Assembly (NCBI GenBank): GCA_035772735.1 | Contig: JASDFA010000011.1 | Location: forward strand, 2,232,001-2,296,000 | Length of the DNA stretch: 64,000 nt | DNA from: Datura wrightii | Taxonomy: Eukaryota > Streptophyta > Magnoliopsida > Solanales > Solanaceae | Reading direction: 5' to 3' | Shown here: in pieces, positions 44,819 through 59,026 of the stretch | Position numbering within the stretch: position 1 is the first letter of the stretch | Layout: each line of letters begins with the position of its first letter | Notes under the pieces: model-generated | Told to the model about the DNA's origin: nothing | What the model saw: the letters and a program-made list of their open reading frames with translations, nothing else | Database searches by the model: none | Program-made: the position numbers and the translations under genes

Positions 44819-45379
44819 ATCTAACTCCATAAAGTACTGAGAGTCTGGAAGATTCATATAATGTCTGATGATTGCGGCTTGGCCATGACTGAATAACTAA
44901 TATGGTAATTTAATTATAATAATTTACTTATTAAAGTTAATTAAAAAATATTTTGAATGGGGATCTTTATTGGCAATAATTATGATAGTAGTTGCGAAAT
45001 TACTGAACCGGGAGAGAAGCTGAAAGCCACTTGACTATTATAGGAGAGGATAATCTCTTGTTTCAACAGTCAGAAATAAATGATTAGTGTGAAGTAAAAT
45101 TATGAAGTATATGCTAACATGATACTTATGTATGCATTTGAATTTGCATATTAAGAGACAAATAATCCTTGCATCAATCTTGTTTTGAGGGTTACCTTCT
45201 GCCCGGAAATCATCTGCATATGATGTATTTTCACATTATTCCAAACAAAAATTATAAAAGATGGATTATATATATAGATATGTAGCTATATATAAATAGT
45301 AGAGTAAATTATTTTCTCAATTGATAATTACAAAATATAATATCTTCAAGTAAATATCATTAATGCAGTATCTTTTATA
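44819..45379. other. 3' flank of the FUSC gene
   Basis: This holds the presumed 3' UTR of the minus-strand gene at its right edge and AT-rich DNA to the left. Nothing else is seen. Confidence 0.5.
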
Positions 45380-48300
45380 CTAATTTGCTAGAGTATTTGT
45401 TAAAGCTCGAACTTTACAAGAAATGTCATACAAATTAACATGGCTTGAAGGATTTTCCCACTGTACAAGTTCTTTTATTGCCTTCTCAATTTCTTTACTC
45501 TCCTTCACAAGTCCATCCATGCAGAAACCCAATGCACTCAAACTTAATACAACTCGGCCCTTGAACTCCTTACCATCGACAATTTGGTCCACAAACTCTT
45601 TCAAATGTTGAAAATAGGAGCTGAAGTTTTCATCAATCTCCTCTTCACTTGCTGACCTTATTACATTATAATAACTACTACTTGGTGATGTTCCTAATTC
45701 AACATCAACTGAAAGTTTCTTCTTCTCGAATTCCTTGTCAAGTATTGCAAGTGATTTGACCAAACTGACCTCCTCAAAACATTTCATTGAAGAACCAACA
45801 AAATCTTTGAAAAGCTTGATATCACCATCTAGCTTGTTTACAAAATTGTCAATTCCACCGGATTCTTGTTCAAGGAAGATTAAAGCTTGTGACCCAAAAT
45901 GCAAATACTCCACCATTTTTGACAATGACCCCATCAGCTTACGATAGCAAACACTATGAAAAGGCACAAACCAAAAATTGGGCTCTGCCTCTGCTTCCCC
46001 AATAAATTTTCTCATCTCATTTACATGGAATTTTAGTTTATTTTGGCTTTCAACTAAATTTCCCATTGATCCAAAGCTTATTGACCCAATGCATTCATGC
46101 AAGATTTCAAAGCTCTTGGAAAGTTGGAATTTTGCTAAAGTAGAAGCTCTTGTGGGCTGCAACAAAATTTCCACCATGATGGAACAGGACAGTCCAATAA
46201 ATGTCTCTGTTATTCTTGCTATGGCAAATTCACTTGGTGGACCAAAACCTTTTCTTCCGAGAATTAGTACAGCCCCAATAATGGCTGAAATTCCACCAGC
46301 TTGGCCGTACATTGTGCTTTGTCTCAAAAAGCTGCTGACAATGAACCATGGGAGAAGAGACAAGAATCTAATTTGCACGTATTTTTCGAAGACAAAACAT
46401 CCTAAAATACCATATATTGTTCCCAACACTGTCCCCTGTGCTTTAACATTTGCAATTTTGAAAGTTGCTTCTCTTGATCCAGCTAGGCTAATGGCAACTG
46501 GAAGCCCTGCCCAAAATCCATTTTCCTTACTATAGATTGATCCGAAATATATAGAAAGGCCTAATGAGAGTGAACATTTGAAAGCTGCCATGAACCTTTT
46601 GTTGTTTTTGGTAATTGACAAGTAATTGGTCCATGTTTTTTTCAAGAATCCTTCTTGATTTTGTTGCTTGGGATTTGTGGATCCTTCTTTGGGTAGTGAA
46701 TTGGCAAAGTTTGGTTTGTTTAATAGGAGGTTCAAGCAAAACAAAAAGAACAAAGAGGGAAGATCTTTCTTTGTTGGTTGGATTGAGTGAAGTGTTTGGA
46801 AGAACTTTTGGGTATTTTCTGGATTTGACTCTGGCACAGTTGCTGATGACTCTAGGGACATGCTGTTGACTTGCTTTGATATGTGCTCACCAAGCACATG
46901 TAGACCAGATTTTTGCTCTGAGTTAAGAATCCCAACAGGAAATAGAGGAGAATTATCCAAGGCAATTTCCATCCCTCTTAAAGGTGTTTGAAGATCTTGA
47001 AATTTGCTCCCCGGGTTCTCTCCATATGGCCTCAAGAACTTGAATGGAAATTTTTCCCACTTCATGCTTTCCTGGTATAGTTTGTACCAGCAAAATGGAT
47101 ATTAGGAAACTATTCACCAAATATAAGAGAAATAATTAGTCACGAAATTAACTTATCTGCATTTATTAGTCTTTTTAACGCGTCTTAGCAGGTAGTACCT
47201 TATTTTTCAGATTATTAACTCCACTTATTATTACGGATGATTACATGTAGTTATTTTTTAGTGATTTGATAGTGCAAGTTTTTTTATACCGTCAGTGTAC
47301 AAAAGTTAAAAACTTGATGCAGTAAATAAGATGTCAGTATTTAATGTGACTTACTTGCTTGGTTTTAATGCCCTGGAGAAGTTTGGATCCTGTTTTGACT
47401 AAGGACTTGGCTTGAGAAATGAAAGCAAGTGCACAAGTGTTGTCTTCAGCAGAAAATGCCTTCACAAACAAGTTAAACCTCTCGGAAGCATTTTCAACAA
47501 AGAGCTTGCAATTCTGTTTCACCTGAAAACAAATAGTAACAATCTGCTTAATTATTCAAATCATTACTAGTAGAAATATGCTACATCCTTCAATTACCTA
47601 GCTAATTATTTATCATTAAAAAGTACTAATCGTGTGAAGGTTCTAGTTACATGCATTATGTTAAACAGATTCGCGGTGTTGGAAAAATTATACTACTAGT
47701 AGAAGTTTATATCACCATCCAACTAGCTAGCGCGGTCAATGAAGCGAATAACAAAATCATATTAAGACAATAAATGGTAGGTGATACTTTTTCAACTAGG
47801 TTTTGATAAGCTATCTGGTGAGAGATAGCATATTCTTAGTGGAATAGTCTAAGGTCCACAACTATAAATAAAATTACTATACATATACACAGACATGCAC
47901 CAGTTTAGTAGGAAAGGTGCATGCTTAATGTTTGAAAATGTGAGGAGTATTATAATGCGTTACACCATGAAATGCATGTAATAAAAGGTGGTACTTAATT
48001 AAAGTGTACCAACTTGATGTAGCACTACCATTTTATTTTCAAACAACTACCATGCAGGAGAAACTAAGGTGTATAATCAAGAATTAATTCTCACCTCGCA
48101 ACATGCCAGGCATGGGTAGGGAAAAACCAAGGCCAAAACACAAGCCACAACTCCGAGCCCAGTACTAGCAGCAACATGAACCGGATGCATAATAGTTTCC
48201 GTTAGGCCACCATTAATATAAGCTATGACGTAAACAATAACAATTTGGCCTAGCGCGATGCGCTTCGCTATCAAGTGAGTGTTCTCAGGCAGAACCACCA

Positions 48301-48640
48301 CGAATGCGCTCAGAGCCACCGCGATAGCGGTGGTGCTGGTAGTGAGCCGTGCCGGGCCGATTAACCACAGGCTTAGGATAGCGGGACAGACACCCTGAAC
48401 GGTGGCGTAAAGTGCGTGCCAGCAGCCACGCAATGTGTCGCCTAATGTTGCATCAGTCACGATAAGGATAACCGTAACGTAAGAAAAAGCTGGAAATGCG
48501 ACTTGCTTCTTGATATATTGTGGGCCGAAAAGGGTTGCAACACCAACTATGGTGCAAGCCAAGGCGGTTCGAAGGGCGGACACGAGGCAAGTCCGCCACA
48601 TAGTTCGAGCTCGGCTCGATTCAAAGGTTGGTGTTGCCAT
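45380..48640 (-). CDS. FUSC-family (fusaric-acid-resistance-like) membrane protein
   Basis: Three exons on the minus strand, 48640-48095, 47522-47355 and 47071-45380, join in phase 0 to 801 residues. Exon 1 (residues 1-182) holds about six hydrophobic segments, such as FSYVTVILIVTDATLG and IALGQIVIVYVIAYINGG, ending in a VFPYP motif. Exon 2 and the start of exon 3 form a soluble helical stretch. Residues of about 400-545 hold a second membrane block (ISLAGSREATF, GTVLGTIYGILGC, QAGGISAIIGAVLILGRKGFG), followed by a helical C-terminal region. Two membrane blocks split by a loop are the FUSC layout, shared with bacterial AaeB/fusaric-acid efflux proteins and distantly with ALMT channels. Substrate in plants is unknown; efflux of a phenolic acid or organic anion is only a family-based guess. 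Splice sites are GTGAGA and GTAAGT donors and TTTTCAG and TATACCAG acceptors. A TATA box lies 130 bp before the ATG. Confidence 0.85.
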
Positions 48641-48768
48641 TGTGAATAATTTTTTTTTATTTGGGCCGTCTTAGCTAAGTTTTTAGCTAAGGGTCGTGTT
48701 GCGTCCCTCAAGTCTCAATAAGAATGAGAAAAAATGGGATGTGCATTTTAGAGGTAGGAGGGGGGGTG

Positions 48769-48776
48769 TTTTTATA
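48769..48776 (-). promoter_or_regulatory. TATA box of the FUSC gene
   Basis: The minus strand reads CTCTATAAAAACACC about 130 bp before the ATG, a good position for a plant core promoter. Confidence 0.6.
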
Positions 48777-49131
48777 GAGGAAATTTGATTTGTAAAAAAA
48801 GTGTACGTGAGACTTTAGAAGGACCCACGTATGAGAATGGGGCCAGTGGGTGGACACTACACCATCCAAGAACAATAGTACTCGCTCTGTCCGTGTTTTA
48901 TCTTTTTATTAATCTGATACGGATAAATAAATAAAATAATAATTTTATTATATTATTTTTTAAATATAATAAATTTAATATTTTAAAAATAATTAAAAGA
49001 ATAAATTAAAAATTAAATGACAAATTATATCTTAATTTTTTAATTTAAATAACTAAAAATGAATATCTATTTTTAGTATACAGGAAATAAGTAAAAGTTA
49101 AGAGGCAGAATAGGAATCAGAAACTGTGTGT

Positions 49132-49165
49132 GGGGGGGTGGGGGTGGGGGGTGGGGTTGGGGGGT
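49132..49165 (+). other. G-tract cluster with G-quadruplex potential
   Basis: Six runs of 3-7 G separated by single T or TT occur within 34 bp. The cluster lies about 490 bp upstream of the FUSC ATG, with the G-rich strand being the template strand for that gene. Confidence 0.75.
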
Positions 49166-49363
49166 TGTTAATATATTGATGAGGATAATTAAGTGGACTG
49201 TAAAACGAGTTAACAATGATCCTCCATTAGTATTGAGTACTTTATTTATAAGATTACAATGAGCTAAAATGGTGAATATGAATTTGAACTTGAGCACATA
49301 TCTATAAATGATGATGGAGAAACATAATCAGTTACTTTAAAGTTAAACCATGAAACAATTGAT

Positions 49364-50028
49364 AAGGGGTTGTTTGGATAGCACTCCATCAATTTATGAG
49401 TTTAAGTAGGTGTTGGAACATGCAATTCCATGTCACGATTTGAAATTATGAGATGAAATCAGCGTCTGTACATGCGATTTCATCTTATTAAATCATGAGA
49501 TGAAATCTCAAATTCTCCAAAAATCTTGATTTGGGATTTCAAATCATGAGATGGGATTTTTCAAATGCAAAATTTAACCCATAAATTTATATTTTGTAAA
49601 AAAATTCCACCATTCTATATATACTAACCATTTATTTAATAAATGTAAACAACATTTTGCCAACTATTATATTAGACATAATAGTTTGACAACCATTTAC
49701 TATGTGAGAGGATTATATTAAAAAGTAGTACACTATAACTCATGTTTAATTTTACTTTTTATTGAACTAAAATTCAATTCTTAAGTTGTACTTTTTTAGA
49801 ATGGCTTTGTGATAGTGTATTATATTTTTTTTATAAACTTTTACTTATTTGATAAGATTGTATAAGAATTTAGGCAATTTAAATAGTTTTTACAACTTAT
49901 GTTCTTATGTTCATGAGGAAAAACTATAACTTAAAAATCCCAAATTACATGTCCAAACGAAACTTCAAACTTCATCTCATATGATTTCATATTATGATTT
50001 CATCTCGCATTGCCAAACAGACCCTAAG
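49364..50028. mobile_element. MITE-like element, GGGTNTGTTTGG ends
   Basis: The left end AAGGGGTTGTTTGGATAGCA and the right end (reverse complement CTTAGGGTCTGTTTGGCAAT) are inverted and about 660 bp apart. Several ATCATGAGATGAAATC words lie inside. There is no coding content. A related end occurs at 2845-2870. Confidence 0.6.
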
Positions 50029-52689
50029 TTATCAAGGAAATAAAAAAAGGTGAAAGTTTATGAAAAGAGATTAAAAAAATCATGAAACAATTCACGATAC
50101 ATACTTCAAAAGTTTTAGTTATGACATCCAATATGGAGAGCAAATGACATTTCTTGTATGCGAAAATTACAATCTTTTATAAAAAGCTCATAAAATTAAA
50201 AATTATTTATAAAGAACTAAAAAATAATTTTTCCCAATACATGTACATCCTAAAAAAATTTTCATTTCTTACTTTAATTTTTCTAGGTCAATCATATAAA
50301 ACTTTGATTAAAAATTTGAGGTTTTTTTTTTGTTAGATATGTGCAAATTTAAATTTCTGCAACATGAAGTATTTTAAATCTCTGATATTTATATTTTCTA
50401 TAACAAAAATTAATGGAAAATTTTCAAAAATATACTGTCTAACACTAAAAATCATGCCATATAACCATATTTTCAATTTATATAATATTATATAACATTA
50501 TATTTGAAAAAAAATATTTGCATAATATATCAATCTCATGATATAAAAATAAATAATAATATATAAAAAATATTTATACATAAATATAAGCTAAACTAAA
50601 TAAAAAACTCAAAATATAAATTAAAGAGTATAAATATTTAAACATAGAGCGTAATTTTATCAAAATTTTATTAACTCATGTCGGATCTCATTAATACGTA
50701 AAAGAAAATTAAACATTCAAAGTCGAGACAAAGAAGCGTAGAACCAGTAATTGTTTGTAAATTATAATTTTAAAAAGGGCTTCCTTGAATAATAAGAGTA
50801 CTACTTATGCAATGTGGTATTGGTCAACAACACTTTTGGTCTTTGTGTTATTTGGTAAATTTTTATTTTAGTAAGATATATTATTAGATGTATATAATTT
50901 TTAATTAACTGAAATATGAAATTTTAATTTACTTGCTTATAAATATTCACCAATTTATTGTGATTATTAATTATTTCATCACTCAATTATGTACTTGATT
51001 ATTAATTTTGATCCTTACGCAATTTGAATATATATATTTGATGATTATATAGTTCTAAGATAAATCAAATATCATATCTTTTTATATCAAGGAATGAAAG
51101 CATACATTTTAATTAATTAAAAATTAAATATGTTAAATCAGAAGGATCAAAATCAAAATATATTAATAATTGAAGGACCAAATGTGTTATTTTTCATTTA
51201 TTTATTTTTGCAAATAGAAAGCACAAAAAAAAAGAGACCCACAAAAATTAAACACAAATGGAGTAATTCCTACTTTTTCATTTTAATTCAATCTATAATG
51301 ACGTCAAAAATCATAATTTGGACAAGACATTAGAATGTAAATAATCATAATTCATTGATTTAATTAGATCACTTAATATTTTATATGGTCCCCACCTCTC
51401 CTCCCTAATTTACCGTACAGGTGACATGGTACTTGCAATTATGAATATTTGCAATTGAAAGCTTCAATATTAATGATGTTACAATAATCTCCATTAACAA
51501 CAGTTGCCATCACTAGCAACTTCATTCATTTTCCATTAATAGCGTGCTGCTTGGCATTGGGTATCCTAAACAAAAATAGATAACAGGATACTCATAAAAA
51601 ATATATCTAAATTGTCATTTTTGTTCGCGAGTTTCACATTTCAAATATTAACTGTTTTTTTTTATATAAATTATCACCATTTATGTATTAAAATATACTT
51701 ATTTAAATAGATGATGATAGTTTAAATAGAAAAAGAATAACTGATAGTTGGCCTAGTCAGTTTCAAGATTTTTAATATATAAGTGGTGATAATTCAGATA
51801 GAAAAAAGAAAACAACAGATAGTTAGAAATGTGAAACTTGCGATGATAGTTCAAATGTATGTTTTTTTAATTTTTTTTAATTACATATAGGAGGTAGGGA
51901 ATGCAAAAATGGAGAAGAGAATTATAGTGTTGAAAATATCTAACCTTCGCCAATAAAATATAAATTCAGATAATCAACCGACTAAACTATTAAGATGATC
52001 AGTTTAATTAAATATATATGTTTTTAACCATTAATTTGTACATTATTTTTGTCTTGCTCTTGTATCTCTCGTGCTATTAGATATTTTGAGGGACATGACT
52101 TTAAAAAGTTTCTTTTTTGTACGGTTCTTAATATCTTTCTTTTGTGCATATCTTGATTTTACTAATTTATAACTTTTTGATTTTTATCAAACAAAACTAC
52201 TGCAGTACTAGAGAGAGTTCATTAGCATCATGTAGATGTATAATATCTTTGATCTTAAGCTAGTTTAGTTCTAAATTAAATGGCTTATTTAGTAATTATC
52301 TTTGCTTAGTTATTACTTAGAGCAGCGCAAAAGAAAGGTTCGTTCTTTATGAAGAAGACAAATACTGAGATTTTAAAGATATACTTTGAAGATGACGACA
52401 GTATGATCATTCATGAAATCGTTTAAACTATATATAATTAAAAATTAAGAATCTTTTACTATTATTCTACCTTGATCTCAATAATCTCCTATGGATCTTT
52501 CTACTAAGAGTTTTATGTTAATTGGTTGTTACCATTAATCACATGTGCTATAACTTAATTATTCTAATTGCACAACGTCCTAGTACGAACAAACAAAGAT
52601 TAGATACAATCTAATTAACATACTATGTTACGCACTCAGTGCAAGCAAAGATTGGAACCATTCTCCACTTTCTTTACTAATCATATAAG
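50029..52689. other. AT-rich intergenic DNA, nothing recognised
   Basis: I see no gene. Open frames here are short, Lys/Phe/Ile-rich and without context. Confidence 0.5.
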
Positions 52690-52990
52690 TGACGGAGTGA
52701 AAGTTTTCACCGAGGGTTCAAAACATGAAGAAATAAACACCCTACGCTGGAAAATAATATAGTGTACAAAGGTTAAATATTAGCTATTATGAATATATGT
52801 TTAATTTTGGACACTCTCAAAACAACTGAATTGATATTTATACATGCTTCTCCAAATTTCTGGTTTCTCCCCTGACTAAATTAAAAGAGTTCAACATTTA
52901 CTATATATACATAAAAAATAATTTTAATCATATATAAATAGTATAATTTTTTATCGAAAGAGATTCAACCCTGCCTGATTCCACCCCCGA
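52690..52990. repeat. Diverged dispersed repeat, same type as 15040-15330
   Basis: The stretch keeps the order GACGGAG...TCACCGAGGGTTCAAAA, TATAGTG, and a final TCCACCCCCGATCATGATC-like end. Similarity is weak and the limits are approximate. Confidence 0.35.
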
Positions 52991-54058
52991 TCATGATCAA
53001 AATAAAAGTTATCCACTAAACAATAAGATGCCAAACATGAAACAATTTTACCATTGGAGTTAAAGGGATAAATGTGTTAATCACCCAATTAATAGCTAAT
53101 AAGGAAGAGAAACTAAGCTTGTCGTATTAAATAGTTGCTCAATATTTAAATAAAAGCAATTTGTATGTGTAAAATAAGAGTGGTTTACCCTATAGGATTT
53201 CCACTATATGAATAAGTTAGGTTATGCAACTTATGCTGCTTGAGTCTGTGAAATGATCTTTGAAGACAGGAAAGGGTCAAATCAGATTAGGCAAATTAAT
53301 TAGAACTCCCACAAGTATTAGTAGTTTTAGCTTTTTTAAAACAAAACACTAATTAAGTTAGTTAAAGCAAAAGTTGCACATCGTATTCTTCCTATATATA
53401 TATTATTTTATTTTATCCATAATATATTATTGTTAGAAAACTACGAAGAAATTCCAACAATTAATGTGAATGTGTCAAGTAATGATGAATTCATTCTGTA
53501 AAGCAAAGAGTTTGTCTAATCTTCTGCTACGTACGTCATAAAATTTAAAAGGTATTTTGAAGTGGTTTATAAAGTTTTATTTAGAAATTTAGAATCTTAT
53601 ATTTTGATTTCATATACAGAGACAAGGTTGCAGTTATATTATATTTTGGTTATATGTATGTTTCCCTTAATTAATTATTTTATGATTTTAATGGTAGTTC
53701 CCATGCAACTCATAGTATAATAAAATATAGCTACAATTGATTTCCTTTTTTCCTTCCCAAATTCTTTTGTCTTCATAAGAAATATGATTAGGGTGCTGAC
53801 TGTTTAGAACATTAGATGCAGAATTTACAAGGTTTTGTTTTGTGGTTCTTTGGCAATGTATTTTATGAAAAGCCCCTGTACTTCTCTCATGTTTCCCCAA
53901 AAATGACAAACTCGAATGAATTCAGGAGGACAACGTAATATAACATATATAATGAAGTCATATATTTCGATTTTGTTGTCTTTTAGTTATTACCTCAAAG
54001 ATTTCGAAATCTAGGAAGAACACCATGCGTATTGAATTATCACTAGGGCAACTTTTTT
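52991..54058. other. AT-rich intergenic DNA, nothing recognised
   Basis: A 73-codon open frame on the minus strand (53688-53909) has no recognisable domain. It could be chance. Confidence 0.45.
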
Positions 54059-54210
54059 TTGTTCCCTCGAATGGTGTGGTACTCGTATTGGAATTTGACT
54101 AAATTCGAATTCGTATATTGCAGAATTCATTTCGGAAGGTGGCGCTCCCAACATAATTTTTTTCATTCTCAAAACTCGAAACTGAAACCTTTAATTAATG
54201 ATAGAGGGAT
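54059..54210. repeat. Interspersed repeat fragment
   Basis: The phrase GGAATTTGACTAAATTCGAATTCG followed by GGTGGCGCTCCCAACATAAT is of a kind common in repeated Solanaceae intergenic DNA. I base this on memory of the style only and cannot name the family. Confidence 0.35.
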
Positions 54211-56663
54211 CTCAACTGTCCCACCACAATACATATTAGTATTTTTAAGACAGTTGAATCTAATAAACCTGACTTAACACCAAACAAATACATATTTTTT
54301 TGGACTAGAGTATTCTAGGACTTAAATTTTCAACAAGAATGTTCAAAGAGTATTAAGGTTTAATAAATACCTATAAAAACAATGTTAATTATCCCAAACA
54401 TCCTTATAATATGATTTAATTTAAGTATTTTTAAAATCAAACACTTACATCTCTTATACATATAATAATACAATTCAATAAAAATTATTTATACTGTCAG
54501 CATATATAAGTTAAAGACTATTTTTTTATATTTTGTATATTGACGATGTGAATAATATTTATACAATCAATTAACCAAATCACTTAAAAAGATAATTAAT
54601 TCTATTTCTCCATATTTTTAATAAGCATTCCTTAGTAAGCAACCTGTTATAACCTACTGTAATGGTGCAAAAATTTTCACAATCCGTACATTTACTTGAA
54701 AAGATAAATGAGGGAGTACTGCTATTCACATTCAAAATTTAAAATTTTTGAGTTTTTAATTCATCTCAAAATTAACAAAATAAAAAGATAAAAATAAAAT
54801 TCGAACCCTCGATCAAGAGGAAGAAAAAAATTAGAAGGTTTCTTTTGGGTCATTGAACCAATATCACACTCTATTAATATATAAATTCTTAAATCATATA
54901 TTTTTTAAATATATTTACTAAATTTTTAATACAAATATAAAATTCTTACAAAAATTAATGAGTTTCCAAGAACTTCAATCCAATATGTTTCTTCTAATAT
55001 ATGATATATATTTATATAGATTTACCATATTGTTCTGTCCATTTCATATAGCAGTGAAAATTAAATAAACAACAATCGACCTGGAAAAGGAAATTAAGAG
55101 AGTGAAGATAGAGGTAATGGCAAAAGTGAGTGTCATTTTCTGCACTGAAAAGACAAGAAAAAAAGGGAAAGAACAAAAATAAATAAATAAAAGAAATACC
55201 ACTTTTTCTTTCAAACGTATAATGCGTTTGTCATGAATATACTACAAACAGTTCTAACAACCCCCCTTCCAAAAAAAAAAAAAATCCATGCAAGTAGCTA
55301 GTACATGAGGAAAAGTATTCAGAATAATTACATTTTAATGTTTTTGATGTTCTAATTTACAAAATAGTCCATAAATATATTATAAGTTTGGTATATTTAA
55401 GTAATTTAGCTTAAAATTGATATAGGTAAATTTATATAATATCAAAGACACGAATTTCAATATAACTCATTTAAGTTTAATTAAATTAGCAGTTTAAATG
55501 TTGTTCATGTTTTAAGTGATCAAACACGAGAACAAACAAAATAAATAAATAAAGAAAGAAATGATTGAAATCTGTGATCTGAAAATTGCTCGCATGCAAT
55601 AATTCGATGACGTGAAAGTCTAGCTTAGCTGCCAATATAAATTCACTCTTGTCTTGACATCGAGGATCAATAAATTAAAGGCTTAATGAGAAAATAAGTA
55701 ATGGGTACTTGTAAGGAAAAGAAAATCACGTATTGCTTTTTGTATTGTTTGGAATTTGATGTCTTTATAAATGTGTCAAAACTACTACTATCATACGAAG
55801 ACAATACGTTAATTAATAATAAAGTTTTACGTAAGTTCTAGACAGTCACGTTTATATTTGTTTTTCACATAAAAATACCGTTAGAAGTGCCAACTAATAT
55901 TTCTCTATATTCTACAGGAGATCATACAAGTTATTACGACACATACAATCTCTTTTATCCTATGTGCCATGCTATCAGAACATGAGTCTTTGCTATCTCA
56001 GGAGCACAAATTCCCTCCATCTTACTGATGACGAATATATTGTGTCCGCGTAATTGCATCGAAATTGAGCTTTCTCGGACACGTCTTCAAAGATAATAGC
56101 TATCTCACCGAACTAATTTCCTTCAAGCACATTTTATTCACGCCACATGTTGTAACTATCGCCATGCCACGTGTTTGGGCCACTTATTTACCCTATACGT
56201 AATTTTCTTTTCTTTTTGACGTCAATAAATTATGTTTATTTGGAGAAGTGCAGGATAAATTATTGCTCGTCGCACTTCTAAGGCAATATTGTCCAATTAG
56301 TGGCCGGAACTTGATGAGGATGCAACTAAATACCAATAAATAAACTTTTTTTTTGAAAAAAAAACAATAAGCTATTTTATTGCTATCCTTTTTATATATT
56401 CAACAAGAATTAAAAATAAAAACTAATTAAAATGAAAATGAAAACACTGAAAAGTTAGGTTTTGTATGATGGAAGGAAGATTATAGCCTATGAATACAGT
56501 GAAAGGTCACCAAGTTTATTAGTCCTTGACTGAGGGAATCTTAGTGCATGGTTGGTAAGCACCAATATTTGAATATTCTTTGACATTAACTAAGCCAAAG
56601 CCACTTTACCTTTTTATTTTTTCTTTTGCTTTTTAGTACACCAACATTCTTAAATTAACTACG
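54211..56663. other. AT-rich intergenic DNA, nothing recognised
   Basis: I see no gene, RNA or named element. Confidence 0.45.
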
Positions 56664-56919
56664 AGTTTTTCCTCTGTTCCGTTTTAATTGATAGGTATAT
56701 TAAAAATAATTATTTTAAAATATTTGTTAGTTTCAAAATTTAAAAGATAATTTATCATGTTTTTTTTCAGTTAAAGTCATTCTAAAATGTGAAAAGAATT
56801 ATTATTATATATTTTTAAAAAATTAATAAAATTATATTAGTCAAATTAATATCCTATTATTTTTTTCTTAATGAGTATGCACATTTTATTATAGTAATTA
56901 AAACAGAAGAGAAGGAGTA
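56664..56919. mobile_element. Stowaway-like MITE
   Basis: The left end TTTTTCCTCTGTTCCGTTTTAATT and the right end (reverse complement CTCCTTCTCTTCTGTTTTAATT) are inverted repeats 256 bp apart, with an AT-rich interior. It is the same type as the one at 39301. Confidence 0.65.
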
Positions 56920-58339
56920 TCGGAGTAATTAAAAGTGTATGCCCTTGAAATGTAGTATGTAAATGGAAGCGCCACCTTCACCCTCATAGGCCAAAACATG
57001 ATAAAGCACAAATTGGAGGAATTATTTCGATACTCAAAATTCTTAAAAAGTATTTGGATACGTACTGGAGTCGATCAACGTGGATGACCTTCGATCAACT
57101 TGCCCAAAGCACAAAAAAAAAAAAAAATCTGCGTCAAAATATACGATATTATATTTAAAGTTTGAACTTTCAATGACAAAAATTAAAAGAGTCTTAAATA
57201 TATGAATTAAGTTTTACGTCAGTTGTCAGTCTACCACAATTCTCCATCTTTATTTGGATTTGGGACTGACAATGTGAACAAGCTCACACATACATTATAC
57301 GGATTTAAAATTAAATAACAAATTAAGAAGGGAGGGAGGAAAAATGAAAGAGTATAATTGGAAGAATACTGTTGTTTACTTAGAAGCGTCATATAGAATG
57401 TTAGTCTTCTGGCTAGAACGCTTTAAACGAATTCATATATTGTGGTCACGGCACTAGTATCATGTCACCTAATGCTAGAAATAGGAGGGAACATGGACAT
57501 GATATTATTCCACCTAATTATTTTGCAACCCTACTATGGAAGCAAAAATAACATGTTGGATCAATTCCTTTCACATTTAAATGGAATCATCTTATTTTTA
57601 CAAGAATTAAATGGTTGTGAAATGTTTCTTTCCTTTTGGGAGTGGGGATTGGAATGAACCGTGGAAAGATTTTTGTCTTCTGTGGGCTCCTTGGGTTCAC
57701 GTGACAGGTAAAAATTTTCACAGTTCTGAAAATTTCTATTTAATTGTATTCATGTTGAAATAACTTTGGATATGAGGTATTGAAAGTTAAACTTAAATAA
57801 AATGGCTAAAGTTTATATGGTAGAAGTTCAAGCAAAAATAACTAAACTTCAACCATACATGCATGAACTTCATGTCGAAATGTCATGCTGAAATGACTGA
57901 AGTTACGCAGAAATAATTGAATTTAGCCACATATGTCTAAAGTCCAAGAAAAAATGGTTGAATTCCATCAATATGTGTCTAAAGTTCAAATAAAAAATGA
58001 TTGAACTTCACTTACGTGCTTGAATTTTTAGTCGTATGAAACTTTACTCAGCATGTCTAAAATTATTTTGAAGTTGAAATTTATAAATTTTTACGCACAC
58101 TATACATGATAATCCAAAATTGGGGTATTTTTGCACCTGTCGCAGGAGAAGGCAAAAGAAGAAAAAGCTTTTGTAAAAATTGAGTTAGCGAGACCTACTT
58201 TTAAATTATGATGTTTGATGAAATTGCAACTCGGGTTCCTCCTATTTAAAATAACTATAACAGACTAGTTGAGATCTTGTAAAATGCTTAACACTCATTT
58301 GCGCTCTATTTTAACTAAGGTAAGTCCAATCCTTTTACT
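56920..58339. other. AT-rich intergenic DNA
   Basis: Between 57830 and 58020 the phrase GAAGTTCA/TTGAACTTCA with CATGNNTNAAGT recurs irregularly, suggesting an old local repeat. No gene is supported. The 71-codon frame at 57442-57657 is unrecognised. Confidence 0.4.
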
Positions 58340-58515
58340 TTATGAAAAGTGTCGGATTTAAAATTTTCATTAGGGATTCAAAAAATAAAAATATAGCATT
58401 TGAATTTTAAACTTGAAATTTCAAGGTGAATCTCAAACTCCTGAACCACTAAATCAACTTTTACGAAAAAATTCAGATGAACACCATTCGAGATCCGCCC
58501 CCGCCTATGAAGGTT
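58340..58515. repeat. Dispersed repeat, same family as 15040-15330
   Basis: The words GGATTCAAAAAATAAAAATATAG, CTCCTGAACCACTAAATCAACT and GATGAACACCATTCGAGATCCGCCC match the family at 15040 in order. Confidence 0.55.
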
Positions 58516-59026
58516 AATTGCTTCCATCTGGCAGATATTCTAAATGCCGCTTCAAATACCCTACTTACTGAAAAAAGAAAAAAAATGACCCATAAAAATT
58601 ATGTCCCGCTAGACATAAGTTCTATTGTCAAGGACAGAAAGTAAAAGACCAGACAATTTGAAGAGCAAAAATATAAGACCAGCACATTTGAAGGGTAGAC
58701 CGTGCAATTAAATGTCCATGCGCACCTAAATACAAACAAATGATGGAACCCGGCGGACTTGACAATGGTTAAACCAGAAAAAGATGATCTCTTCACTACT
58801 TTGTTATCGCATAATTTACCCTCAAAACTGTCTAAATTTCAGTTTCAGATGAGAACAATTAGGCGCATAAGAAAATTTATGGAGCAAGCACCAAAACATC
58901 CCATTCCAGTGAACAAATACTAGATTTGATATAGGTAATCGCCACAACACTGGCCAATACCAGCTACAGATGTTTTTGACAAGAATAGACAAGCAATGAG
59001 AAGTACAAGTATGTAATATGCTAAGC
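58516..59026. other. Likely 3' UTR and flank of the Sec14-like gene
   Basis: This follows the stop codon of the minus-strand gene. Its open frames overlap no conserved domain. The 3' UTR end was not located. Confidence 0.45.

Noticed and set aside
45423..46869. Plus-strand frames opposite the FUSC gene
   Set aside because: They are shadows of the long minus-strand exon 3, which has clear family features.
57442..57657. 71-codon frame as a small gene
   Set aside because: No recognisable motif or promoter context.
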